From Clostridiales bacterium (GTDB taxonomy: Bacteria > Bacillota > Clostridia > Lachnospirales > Lachnospiraceae), in assembly GCA_029267975.1 (NCBI GenBank), contig JAJUHH010000024.1, positions 1 to 14,388 on the forward strand: a stretch of 14,388 nt of DNA, in the 5' to 3' direction. This document shows, in pieces, positions 1-5,548 of the stretch (position 1 is the first letter of the stretch; the number at the start of each line of letters is the position of its first letter). The position numbers and the translations under genes were made by a program. Under the pieces are notes generated by a model, which saw only the letters and a program-made list of their open reading frames with translations, was not told the origin of the DNA and did not search any database.

Positions 1-42
1 ATAAGGCAGCAGGAAGGCAATAAGAAGGAGATTCAAAAATAA
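1..42 (+). CDS. C-terminal tail of an upstream gene (partial)
   Basis: Frame 1 is open from the first base to a TAA at 40-42 and would encode a short lysine- and glutamine-rich tail ending in KEIQK. The other two forward frames stop at 2-4 and 21-23. A strong intrinsic terminator begins directly at the stop codon, which is the usual arrangement for a gene end. Only 13 codons are visible, so no function can be assigned. It could also be non-coding sequence that happens to be open. Confidence 0.4.
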   Translation: MRQQEGNKKEIQK

Positions 43-82
43 AAGACTGCACAAAGGGTAAAACCTTTCGCGCAGTCTTTTT
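42..82 (+). terminator. Intrinsic terminator of the upstream gene
   Basis: The arms AAAGACTGC (42-50) and GCAGTCTTT (72-80) pair perfectly. An inner stem of AAAGG with CCTTT sits inside them, and a run of five T follows the stem. It separates the upstream gene from the ahpC promoter. The A-rich left arm makes it potentially bidirectional. Confidence 0.85.
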
Positions 83-114
83 ACCGTTTAAGAACACTCT
101 TTCTTATATGTGGT

Positions 115-134
115 AAAATAATTAGAATTATTTT
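115..134. promoter_or_regulatory. AT-rich perfect inverted repeat upstream of the ahpC -35
   Basis: Two 9-bp arms, AAAATAATT and AATTATTTT, are separated by AG and end two bases before the -35 box. This is a plausible operator for a dimeric regulator. It is AT-rich like PerR/Fur sites, but the half-site order does not match the classical PerR box, so the regulator is unknown. In AT-rich DNA such a palindrome could also arise by chance. Confidence 0.35.
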
Positions 135-135
135 C

Positions 136-164
136 TTGACAAAGGATAAGAAATGTATTATATT
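136..164 (+). promoter_or_regulatory. Sigma-A type promoter of ahpC
   Basis: A perfect -35 TTGACA (136-141) is followed by a 17-bp spacer and the -10 TATATT (159-164). The predicted start is near 171, giving a leader of about 58 bases before the ahpC start. This is the strongest promoter match in the window and fits an abundant protein such as AhpC. Confidence 0.8.
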
Positions 165-174
165 AAAACAGTAA

Positions 175-189
175 TGATTGCTATTATCA
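175..189. promoter_or_regulatory. Candidate Fur/PerR-family operator
   Basis: TGATTGCTATTATCA matches the 7-1-7 Fur-family consensus TGATAATNATTATCA at 11 of 14 defined positions, with the right half perfect. It lies just after the predicted ahpC start site, where a bound repressor would block transcription. PerR control of ahpCF is established in several Firmicutes. Which Fur-family member would bind here is inference. Confidence 0.4.
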
Positions 190-228
190 ATATCAATTAG
201 AATATATATTATTTGGAGGTAAGAACTT

Positions 229-792
229 ATGTCATTAGTTGGAACACAAGTAAAAGAATTTACAGCGCAAGCATTTCAGAATGGAAAGTTTTTAACTGTT
301 ACTCAGGAAGATTTCAAAGGTAAGTGGAGTGTTGTATGCTTTTATCCTGCTGATTTCACCTTTGTATGCCCTACCGAGCTGGAAGATTTGCAGAACGAGT
401 ATGAGACATTAAAGTCTCTTGGTTGTGAAGTATATTCTGTATCTACAGATACTCACTTTGTACATAAGGCATGGCATGATCATTCCGATGCCATTAAGAA
501 GATTGAATATATAATGATCGGAGATCCTTCTCATACAATCAGCCGCAACTTTGATGTTCTGATTGAAGCTGACGGTCAGGCTGACCGCGGTACCTTTATC
601 ATTGATCCGGATGGTGTCATCCAGTCAGTTGAGATCAATGCCGGCAACATCGGACGTGATGCAAGCATTCTTGTAAATAAGATTAAGGCTGCTCAGTACG
701 TAAGAAATAATCCTGGCGAAGTTTGCCCTGCAAAGTGGAAGGAAGGCGCTGCAACACTTAAGCCCAGCCTTGACCTTGTAGGTAAGATCTGA
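229..792 (+). CDS. ahpC: Alkyl hydroperoxide reductase subunit C (2-Cys peroxiredoxin)
   Basis: Reduces hydrogen peroxide, organic hydroperoxides and peroxynitrite in the cytoplasm and is recycled by AhpF. The 187-residue length is normal for bacterial AhpC. The catalytic PxxxTxxC motif is present (P40, T44, peroxidatic C47 in FVCPTE). The resolving cysteine is C166 in GEVCPAKW, and the conserved active-site arginine is R120 in DRGTF. These place it in the typical 2-Cys AhpC/Prx1 group. The start is fixed by a GGAGG at 214-218. The gene leads the ahpC-ahpF pair and is preceded by a strong promoter and Fur-family-like sites, consistent with peroxide or iron control. Nothing is truncated or unusual. 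Confidence 0.97.
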   Translation: MSLVGTQVKEFTAQAFQNGKFLTVTQEDFKGKWSVVCFYPADFTFVCPTELEDLQNEYETLKSLGCEVYSVSTDTHFVHKAWHDHSDAIKKIEYIMIGDPSHTISRNFDVLIEADGQADRGTFIIDPDGVIQSVEINAGNIGRDASILVNKIKAAQYVRNNPGEVCPAKWKEGAATLKPSLDLVGKI

Positions 793-820
793 TAATAAAG
801 TGAATATTCGATTTACAACA

Positions 821-850
821 AAAGAGTCTGTAATCAGACTCTTTCGTTAT
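821..850 (+). terminator. Leaky terminator or processing hairpin between ahpC and ahpF
   Basis: A perfect 10-bp stem, AAAGAGTCTG (821-830) and CAGACTCTTT (835-844), closes a TAAT loop. The following sequence (CGTTAT) is only weakly T-rich, so termination is probably partial. I see no clear separate promoter before ahpF. The hairpin may therefore set a higher ahpC than ahpF output by partial termination or by protecting the upstream mRNA end. Confidence 0.6.
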
Positions 851-895
851 ATAGGATATTAAATTCCTTGAAGGTTATAAATTTGGAGGTTAATC

Positions 896-2425
896 ATGAT
901 ATTGGATCAGGAAATAAAAGGACAATTGGCTGCTTATCTTGAGCTTTTAGAAAATGATATTGTAATAAAGCTCAGCGTAGGAGATGACAGCGTGTCTAAG
1001 GAAATGTCAGAGCTGGTTGATGAAATCGTAGCGATGACAAGCAAGATAAAGAAAGAGTATACAAAACTGGATAGAACTCCAAGCTTTAGTGTCAATCGCC
1101 TTGGAGAAGATACCGGTGTGACTTTTGCCGGTATTCCTTTGGGGCATGAATTTACTTCCCTGGTATTGGCACTCTTGCAGGTAAGCGGAAGAGCCCCTAA
1201 GGTAGAGGAGAGATTGATCGAACAGGTGAAGAAGCTCAAGGGCAAGTATCATTTTGAAACCTATATCAGCTTAAGCTGTCATAATTGCCCAGAGGTAGTG
1301 CAGGCAATGAACCTAATGAGTATTTTAAATCCCGGAGTTACTCATACCATGATCGATGGTGCTGCTTACAAGGATGAAGTTGAAAGTAAAAATGTTATGG
1401 CCGTTCCGGCTATTTATCTGAACGGTGAATTCTTTGGGAGCGGCCGTATGGTTTTGGAAGAAATTCTGGCTAAGCTCGGCACTGCTCCGGATGTTTCAGA
1501 GTTTGAAGGAAAGGCTCCCTATGATGTACTTGTAATCGGTGGCGGCCCGGCCGGTGCCAGCGCAGCGATTTACGCGGCACGGAAAGGTATCCGTACCGGT
1601 ATTGTCGTAGAGCGCTTTGGGGGTCAGGTTAGAGACACCTTAGGAATCGAGAATGTGATCGGTACTAAGTATACCCAGGGACCTAAGCTGGCAGATAATT
1701 TAGAGGAGCATGTAAGGGATTATGACATCGATGTTATGACCTTACAGAGAGCAAAGCGCCTTGAAAAGAAGGAGCTTATTGAAGTTGAATTAGAGAACGG
1801 TGCTATCTTAAAGAGTAAAACAGTGATCCTTTCTACCGGTGCACGCTGGCGTAATGTAGGTGTTCCTGGGGAAGCGGAATTTAAGAATAAGGGTGTGGCA
1901 TACTGCCCTCACTGTGATGGTCCTCTGTTCAAAGGAAAAGATGTTGCAGTCATTGGCGGAGGCAACTCCGGAATTGAAGCTGCCATTGACCTTGCAGGTG
2001 TCGTAAATCACGTTACTGTACTTGAATTTATGCCGGAGCTTAAGGCGGACGCAGTTCTTCAGGAAAGACTTTACAGCCTTCCCAATGTAACTGTTTATAA
2101 GAACGTTCAGACCAAGGAGATTACCGGGACTGATAAAGTGGATGGTATCACCTTTGTGGATCGTGCCAGCGGTGAAGAAAAGCATGTTGAATTACAAGGG
2201 GTATTCGTTCAGATTGGTTTGGTTGCCAACACAGACTGGCTTGGTGATACAGTAGAAAGAAACCGTATGGGTGAAATCATTGTTGATTCTCATAATGCAA
2301 CCAATGTTCCGGGAGTATTTGCTGCAGGTGACTGTAGCAACAGCCCTTACAAGCAGATTATTATTTCCATGGGATCCGGGGCAAATGCAGCATTAAGCGC
2401 TTTTGATTATCTCATTAGAAATTAA
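896..2425 (+). CDS. ahpF: Alkyl hydroperoxide reductase subunit F (NAD(P)H:peroxiredoxin reductase)
   Basis: This flavoprotein passes electrons from NADH to oxidised AhpC. Its 509 residues are close to the ~520 of E. coli AhpF. Residues 1-200 form the tandem thioredoxin-fold N-terminal domain with the redox pair C128/C131 in SCHNC. An FAD-binding VIGGGPAG follows at about 213-220. The thioredoxin-reductase-like active site is C337/C340 in YCPHCDG. A second dinucleotide motif, VIGGGNSG, lies at about 352-359, and the C-terminal FAAGDC belongs to FAD binding. Having both CxxC centres separates it from ordinary thioredoxin reductase. The start has GGAGG at 885-889. It is cotranscribed with ahpC unless the intergenic hairpin stops the polymerase, and it ends at the terminator at 2459-2528. 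Confidence 0.97.
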   Translation: MILDQEIKGQLAAYLELLENDIVIKLSVGDDSVSKEMSELVDEIVAMTSKIKKEYTKLDRTPSFSVNRLGEDTGVTFAGIPLGHEFTSLVLALLQVSGRAPKVEERLIEQVKKLKGKYHFETYISLSCHNCPEVVQAMNLMSILNPGVTHTMIDGAAYKDEVESKNVMAVPAIYLNGEFFGSGRMVLEEILAKLGTAPDVSEFEGKAPYDVLVIGGGPAGASAAIYAARKGIRTGIVVERFGGQVRDTLGIENVIGTKYTQGPKLADNLEEHVRDYDIDVMTLQRAKRLEKKELIEVELENGAILKSKTVILSTGARWRNVGVPGEAEFKNKGVAYCPHCDGPLFKGKDVAVIGGGNSGIEAAIDLAGVVNHVTVLEFMPELKADAVLQERLYSLPNVTVYKNVQTKEITGTDKVDGITFVDRASGEEKHVELQGVFVQIGLVANTDWLGDTVERNRMGEIIVDSHNATNVPGVFAAGDCSNSPYKQIIISMGSGANAALSAFDYLIRN

Positions 2426-2458
2426 GATATTATCGGGACTTATCTTCCCAAAGACAAA

Positions 2459-2528
2459 CCCTCCAAAGGAGCAGTACTTTATAGGTAACAGGCACTATAA
2501 AGGTAGAGCTTCTTTGGAGGGATTTTTT
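2459..2528 (+). terminator. Terminator after ahpF (copy 1 of a twin element)
   Basis: A long hairpin begins with CCCTCCAAAG (2459-2468) pairing with CTTTGGAGGG (2512-2521). Further inside, TTTATAG pairs with CTATAAA. Six T follow at 2523-2528. The left arm resembles the element at 2956-3006 (CCCTCCAWAGGAGCAGTRCTTT), so the two terminators are related by duplication. Confidence 0.8.
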
Positions 2529-2549
2529 CTGCCCTTGGATTTTCGACCA

Positions 2550-2608
2550 GACGTTCAAAAGATTCGGCATTTAAGAGCTGGTCACCCCGGCTGGAGGAAG
2601 CAGACAGA
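2550..2608 (-). pseudogene. Fragment of a duplicated murG
   Basis: These 59 bases match 3180-3238, inside the intact murG, with three mismatches and in the same orientation. Read on the minus strand, the fragment encodes SSRGDQLLNAESFER, identical to MurG there. One substitution is silent and two change residues just upstream (A to S and P to S). That pattern suggests descent from a coding copy. The sequence on either side no longer matches murG, apart from the shared terminator arm. It is therefore a relic and makes no protein. Confidence 0.75.
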
Positions 2609-2624
2609 CCACGGTATTAAAGTA

Positions 2625-2653
2625 TTCACATTAAACATAACTCTGGGTATACT
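2625..2653 (+). promoter_or_regulatory. Orphan sigma-A type promoter
   Basis: The -35 TTCACA (2625-2630), a 17-bp spacer and the -10 TATACT (2648-2653) form a well-spaced promoter with one mismatch or little more in each box. The predicted start, near 2660, falls inside the palindrome at 2653-2670. What lies downstream is only a short unrecognised frame and a truncated lacI, so the promoter appears to have lost its original operon. Confidence 0.6.
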
Positions 2654-2670
2654 ACGTAATCGATTACGTA
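2653..2670. promoter_or_regulatory. LacI-family-type operator (18-bp perfect palindrome)
   Basis: TACGTAATCGATTACGTA is a perfect 18-bp palindrome with the central CG step and ATCGAT core typical of LacI/GalR-family operators. It overlaps the last base of the -10 box and the predicted start site, which is a classic repression position. A truncated LacI-family gene starts 188 bases downstream. Pairing this operator with that regulator is inference, but both the sequence type and the position fit. Confidence 0.6.
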
Positions 2671-2675
2671 TGTTT

Positions 2676-2825
2676 ATGGCGAAGACTTATCGTGTGACTT
2701 ATGATAATTCCGGGGCACAGACATCGATAAGTGGTTGGGAGCTTGTAAACCATGGTATTTCTACGATGCCGCTATCTGCTTTGACCAGTGAACTGATACT
2801 ATTAGAGGCAGTTGTGGAAGAATAG
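2676..2825 (+). CDS. Unrecognised short open frame (about 49 codons)
   Basis: An ATG at 2676 (or 2670, within the operator) opens a frame to a TAG at 2823-2825. The product begins MAKTYRVTYDNSG and ends SELILLEAVVEE. No ribosome binding site is evident before either ATG. The composition is protein-like, with alternating polar and hydrophobic residues, but I recognise no family. It may be a real small gene under the upstream promoter, or the remaining end of a larger gene lost in the rearrangement. The same frame continues open upstream across the terminator and the murG fragment to 2403; that longer reading is not credible. Confidence 0.3.
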   Translation: MAKTYRVTYDNSGAQTSISGWELVNHGISTMPLSALTSELILLEAVVEE

Positions 2826-2857
2826 CCTAATTGCCAAGGAAAGGATTAATTTTTTAG

Positions 2858-2965
2858 ATGAAAAAGGTAACGATTTATGATATCGCCTCTGAACTAAATA
2901 TCTCAACTGCAACCGTCAACCGTGCGCTGAACGACAAGGCTCAAATCAGTGAGAACCCTCCATAG
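2858..2965 (+). pseudogene. Truncated LacI-family transcriptional regulator (5' fragment)
   Basis: The ATG at 2858 opens MKKVTIYDIASELNISTATV, followed by NRALNDKAQISE. This is the helix-turn-helix and start of the hinge of a LacI-family repressor: TIYDIA start, recognition helix TATVNRAL, then the usual LND segment. After about 33 codons the frame enters the second terminator copy and stops at TAG 2963-2965 (residues NPP). The ~300-residue sugar-binding domain is absent. AAGGA lies about 15 bases upstream, a loosely spaced ribosome binding site. The fragment is fully conserved up to the break, which suggests a fairly recent deletion. A solitary headpiece could in principle bind DNA weakly, but nothing supports a functional protein. 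Confidence 0.8.
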
Positions 2966-3006
2966 GAGCAGTGCTTTTATTGTAGCAGCTACCTTGGAGG
3001 GTTTTT
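2956..3006 (+). terminator. Twin terminator element (copy 2), downstream of murG
   Basis: CCCTCC (2956-2961) pairs with GGAGGG (2996-3001) and is followed by five T on the plus strand, so termination is best for transcripts coming from the lacI fragment. The left arm matches the ahpF terminator at about 20 of the first 22 bases. For the minus-strand murG the hairpin follows the stop codon, but no T run follows it in that direction. It would therefore act on murG only as a stabilising 3' hairpin or weak terminator. Confidence 0.65.
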
Positions 3007-3009
3007 ACT

Positions 3010-4074
3010 CTACTTTGAAGTTTCTTTGATCAATTTGATGATCGTATCGATGGAATTATTTAAGGTGCTCTTATTCATGGCAGCAATATAATCCTGCCTG
3101 TTCTTCATGACGCTATTAATGGCTTCCAGTAAGTTACTTAAGCTTAAGTTTTCCTCCTTTAACACATAGGAATAACCCTGACGTTCAAAGGATTCGGCAT
3201 TTAAGAGCTGGTCACCCCGGCTGGAGGCAGCAGGCAGAGGAATAAGAATGTTGGGCTTACGTAGTGCCAAAAGCTCACAGATCGCATTGGCCCCTGCCCG
3301 TGAGATCACAAGATCCGCAGCGGCAAAAAGATCACTGAGTTCTGTACTGATGTATTCGAATTGTACATATCCCTGGGTATCCGCCAGACGTTCGTCCAGA
3401 TTACCCTTACCGCATAAATGTATAATCTGATAATCCCGGAGCAAGGTGGGAAGCATTCCACGGATAAGTTCATTGATCGCTCTCGAACCGGTACTGCCGC
3501 CGATGATCAGAATGACAGGCTTATTGGCGGTAAATCCGCAGAAATCAAGCCCCCGCAGCTTGTTGCCGGAGAATAGTTCCTTGCGGATGGGTGTTCCTGT
3601 AAGTACAGCCTTATCGGCAGGCAAATACTCCAGAGTCTCCGGAAAGTTGACGCATATTTTGGAGGCTGAGGGAAGTGCCAGTTTATTGGCTAAACCCGGA
3701 GTCATATCTGATTCATGAATGATTACCGGTATTTTATGTTTTTTAGCAGCCATTACTACGGGTACGGTAACAAAGCCACCCTTGGAGAATACAATATCAG
3801 GCTTAAGGGTCTTTAATAGCCTACCTGCTTCCTTATAACCTTTAATTACTTTAAAGGGGTCCGTGAAATTCTTTAGATCAAAATATCTTCTTAATTTACC
3901 GGAGGATATCCCGTGATAGGGTATGTTCAGTGCTTCGATCAGCGTTCGTTCAATCCCGTTATAGGATCCGATGTAATCAATCTCATAGCCTTCCTGCTTT
4001 AACTGTGGTAGTAAGGCGATACAGGGTGTGACATGGCCGGCTGTACCACCACCGGTTAAAACGATGCGCTTCAT
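3010..4074 (-). CDS. murG: UDP-GlcNAc:lipid I N-acetylglucosaminyltransferase MurG
   Basis: Transfers GlcNAc from UDP-GlcNAc to lipid I to make lipid II, the last cytoplasmic-face step of peptidoglycan precursor synthesis. The 354 residues show the GT28 layout. The N-terminal glycine-rich GGGTAGHVTP (8-17) is followed by HESDMTPGLANKL in the acceptor domain. The C-terminal domain has GGSTGS, HLCGKGN, and the UDP-GlcNAc-binding SRAGANAICELLALRKPNIL with the later RGDQLLNA segment. I chose the ATG at 4074 over 4089: GGAGGT lies seven bases before it, and the first conserved motif begins at residue 4. The gene stands outside any division/cell-wall cluster. It starts two bases after the TSCPD gene's stop codon, so the two are translationally coupled. 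Part of it is duplicated at 2550-2608. Confidence 0.93.
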   Translation of the reverse strand: MKRIVLTGGGTAGHVTPCIALLPQLKQEGYEIDYIGSYNGIERTLIEALNIPYHGISSGKLRRYFDLKNFTDPFKVIKGYKEAGRLLKTLKPDIVFSKGGFVTVPVVMAAKKHKIPVIIHESDMTPGLANKLALPSASKICVNFPETLEYLPADKAVLTGTPIRKELFSGNKLRGLDFCGFTANKPVILIIGGSTGSRAINELIRGMLPTLLRDYQIIHLCGKGNLDERLADTQGYVQFEYISTELSDLFAAADLVISRAGANAICELLALRKPNILIPLPAASSRGDQLLNAESFERQGYSYVLKEENLSLSNLLEAINSVMKNRQDYIAAMNKSTLNNSIDTIIKLIKETSK

Positions 4075-4076
4075 GC

Positions 4077-4322
4077 TTAGGACCTCCATTCCCTTAATGC
4101 TTGTGCTAACTGGTCCGGACAGGAGGTGGAGCGAAAGCCACAGGTAACTCCTTCCAATCTTTGGATTACATCATCAACTTTCATGCCAATAACCAACTTT
4201 GAGATTCCGCTGGTATTACCGTTGCAGCCTCCTACAAAACGGAGATCGGTAATGGTGTTGGTTGCCTCGTCTATCTCAAAACTGATTTCCTGGCTGCAGA
4301 CGCCTTTTGTTTTATACTTCAT
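4077..4322 (-). CDS. TSCPD domain-containing protein (small four-cysteine family)
   Basis: An 81-residue protein of unknown function with the defining TSCPDQLAQAL motif near its C-terminus (about 67-77). Other cysteines are in VCSQE near the N-terminus, GGCNGN and TCGFRS, which with SCPD could form a metal or redox site. The TSCPD domain also occurs at the end of vitamin B12-dependent ribonucleotide reductases, while this short stand-alone form is common in Clostridia. The assignment comes from the motif and length. AAAGGA precedes the start. Its last codons (EWRS stop) carry the ribosome binding site of murG, so the pair is one operon. Nothing in the sequence links it biochemically to cell-wall synthesis. 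Confidence 0.85.
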   Translation of the reverse strand: MKYKTKGVCSQEISFEIDEATNTITDLRFVGGCNGNTSGISKLVIGMKVDDVIQRLEGVTCGFRSTSCPDQLAQALREWRS

Positions 4323-4356
4323 ACGCTTTGGTCCTTTCTTTATGGTGTAACTAGTT

Positions 4357-4403
4357 CAATGTATGAGTTAAAAATTAACTGGCTACAATAATCGAGTACA
4401 TTG
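4357..4403. promoter_or_regulatory. Palindromic leader between the TSCPD gene and mtnN
   Basis: AGTTAA (4366-4371) and TTAACT (4375-4380) flank AAA. Around them, CAATGTA (4357-4363) and TACATTG (4397-4403) form a wider inverted repeat. The block sits in the leader of the minus-strand TSCPD-murG operon and could be an operator or an RNA hairpin. No convincing minus-strand promoter was found, so its role is uncertain. Confidence 0.25.
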
Positions 4404-4525
4404 TATCTCAGATAAACAAATTTTGCAAATGAATTTTCTGTGTAGCCCGAATCTGAAGTCCCTGACTGATGATGGGTGTGAACAGTATATAAGGGTAATG
4501 AATGGTTGCGATTCAGAAATTCTAG

Positions 4526-4554
4526 TTGTAATCCTTCCTGAAAAAAGTTACTAT
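4526..4554 (+). promoter_or_regulatory. Candidate promoter of mtnN
   Basis: TTGTAA (4526-4531), a 17-bp spacer and TACTAT (4549-4554) each match the sigma-A boxes at four of six positions. The predicted start near 4561 leaves a 25-base leader containing AGGAGAG. This is a moderate match chosen largely for its position. Confidence 0.4.
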
Positions 4555-4585
4555 AAAGTAAGAATATTTGGACAGGAGAGAAAGT

Positions 4586-5284
4586 ATGAAGAAAATCGGA
4601 ATCATTGGCGCTATGGACGAGGAGGTCCTTATTATAAAAAATCAAATGAAGGATCCTAAGGTAGTAACCATTGCCTCCATGGATTTTTATGAAGGAAGCT
4701 TTGAGGGAAAAGAGGTAGTTGTGGTACGATGTGGCATAGGCAAGGTCAATGCCGCTGTCTGCACTCAGATCCTGGCGGACCAGTTCCAGGTGGAGGCAGT
4801 CATTAATACCGGAGTAGCAGGATCCTTACGAAATGAAATTGATATTGCAGATATCGTGCTTTCCACAGATGCCTTGCAGCATGATGTGGATGCTAGCGGG
4901 TTTGGTTATCCGCTAGGTGTTATTCCCAGAATGGAGCAATCGGTATTTCATGCGGATGAGAAGCTGCTTACTTTGGCTCAGGAGGTTTGCGCCAGGGAAT
5001 TACCGGAGGTAGGAGTCCACGCAGGAAGAGTTGTCAGCGGAGATCAGTTTATCTCTGACAATGAGAAGAAAAATTGGCTGATTGAGAATTTTGCAGGCTA
5101 CTGTACGGAAATGGAAGGAGCTGCAATCGCACAAACGGCTTATTTAAATAAGCTTCCCTTCCTCATCATTCGGGCAATCTCAGACAAGGCTGACCATAGT
5201 GCCGAGATGAGTTATGCAGAATTTGAAGAGCTAGCTATCAGGAATACCGTAAAGCTCTTGAAAGGCTTGGTTGCCAGCCTCTAG
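4586..5284 (+). CDS. mtnN: 5'-Methylthioadenosine/S-adenosylhomocysteine nucleosidase
   Basis: Hydrolyses MTA and SAH to adenine plus the thioribose, in methionine salvage and removal of methyltransferase by-products, in the cytoplasm. At 232 residues it equals E. coli MtnN in length and shares its start, IGIIGAM followed by acidic residues. The key residues are present: E13 (E. coli E12), the TEMEGAAIA segment with E177 (E. coli E174), and RAISDKAD with catalytic D200 (E. coli D197). SGDQF at 151-155 and NTGVAGS at 74-80 belong to the substrate pocket. The ATG at 4586 is preferred over an upstream in-frame TTG because AGGAGAG at 4574-4580 lies just before it. It is a single-gene unit, divergent from murG, ending at the terminator at 5313-5369. 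Confidence 0.96.
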   Translation: MKKIGIIGAMDEEVLIIKNQMKDPKVVTIASMDFYEGSFEGKEVVVVRCGIGKVNAAVCTQILADQFQVEAVINTGVAGSLRNEIDIADIVLSTDALQHDVDASGFGYPLGVIPRMEQSVFHADEKLLTLAQEVCARELPEVGVHAGRVVSGDQFISDNEKKNWLIENFAGYCTEMEGAAIAQTAYLNKLPFLIIRAISDKADHSAEMSYAEFEELAIRNTVKLLKGLVASL

Positions 5285-5312
5285 AAGCGTAAAAATCACA
5301 TAAGAAATCCTA

Positions 5313-5369
5313 CAGGATGCCAGTGACTTGCACAACAGAAAGACAAGGTCAGATGGCATCCTGATTTTT
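5313..5369 (+). terminator. Terminator after mtnN
   Basis: The perfect arms CAGGATGCCA (5313-5322) and TGGCATCCTG (5354-5363) are followed by five T (5365-5369). Weak inner pairing of GAC-TTG with CAAGGTC extends the stem. It separates mtnN from the next operon. Confidence 0.88.
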
Positions 5370-5481
5370 AGCGTATATTATACTACGACAGCAAAGTCCT
5401 CCTAAGCAATTATTTATAGAGCTCGTGGGCAAAGTCTGGGGTTAATTAATAATTTTATGGATAAGTAATGCAATTCATGGA

Positions 5482-5510
5482 TACACAAATATTTGCTTAT
5501 ACAGTATAAT
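5482..5510 (+). promoter_or_regulatory. Promoter of the MoxR-DUF58-transglutaminase operon
   Basis: A perfect -10 TATAAT (5505-5510) lies 17 bp after TACACA (5482-5487), which matches the -35 consensus at four of six positions. The predicted start near 5517 leaves a leader of about 32 bases containing AGAGGAGG. No other promoter was seen inside the three-gene run. Confidence 0.6.
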
Positions 5511-5548
5511 TATGGAAGGATGTTACAGAAAGGATAGAGGAGGTTGAC

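Noticed and set aside
2625..2670. The palindrome as a CcpA cre site
   Set aside because: It has a central CG like cre, but the flanks do not follow the TGWAANCGNTNWCA pattern well, and the 18-bp perfect symmetry with an adjacent lacI fragment fits a dedicated LacI operator better.
2403..2825. A continuous 140-codon open frame after ahpF
   Set aside because: Its first two thirds run through the ahpF terminator, the murG fragment and the promoter-operator. Only the last 49 codons are retained as a possible small frame.
2459..3006. A CRISPR array or IS-end inverted repeat made by the two similar elements
   Set aside because: There are only two copies, each itself a hairpin with a T tract, in direct orientation, with no transposase, cas gene or clear target-site duplication.
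4423..4659. A 78-codon open frame spanning the mtnN promoter and start
   Set aside because: It has no ribosome binding site, overlaps the start of mtnN in another frame, and its product shows no recognisable motif.
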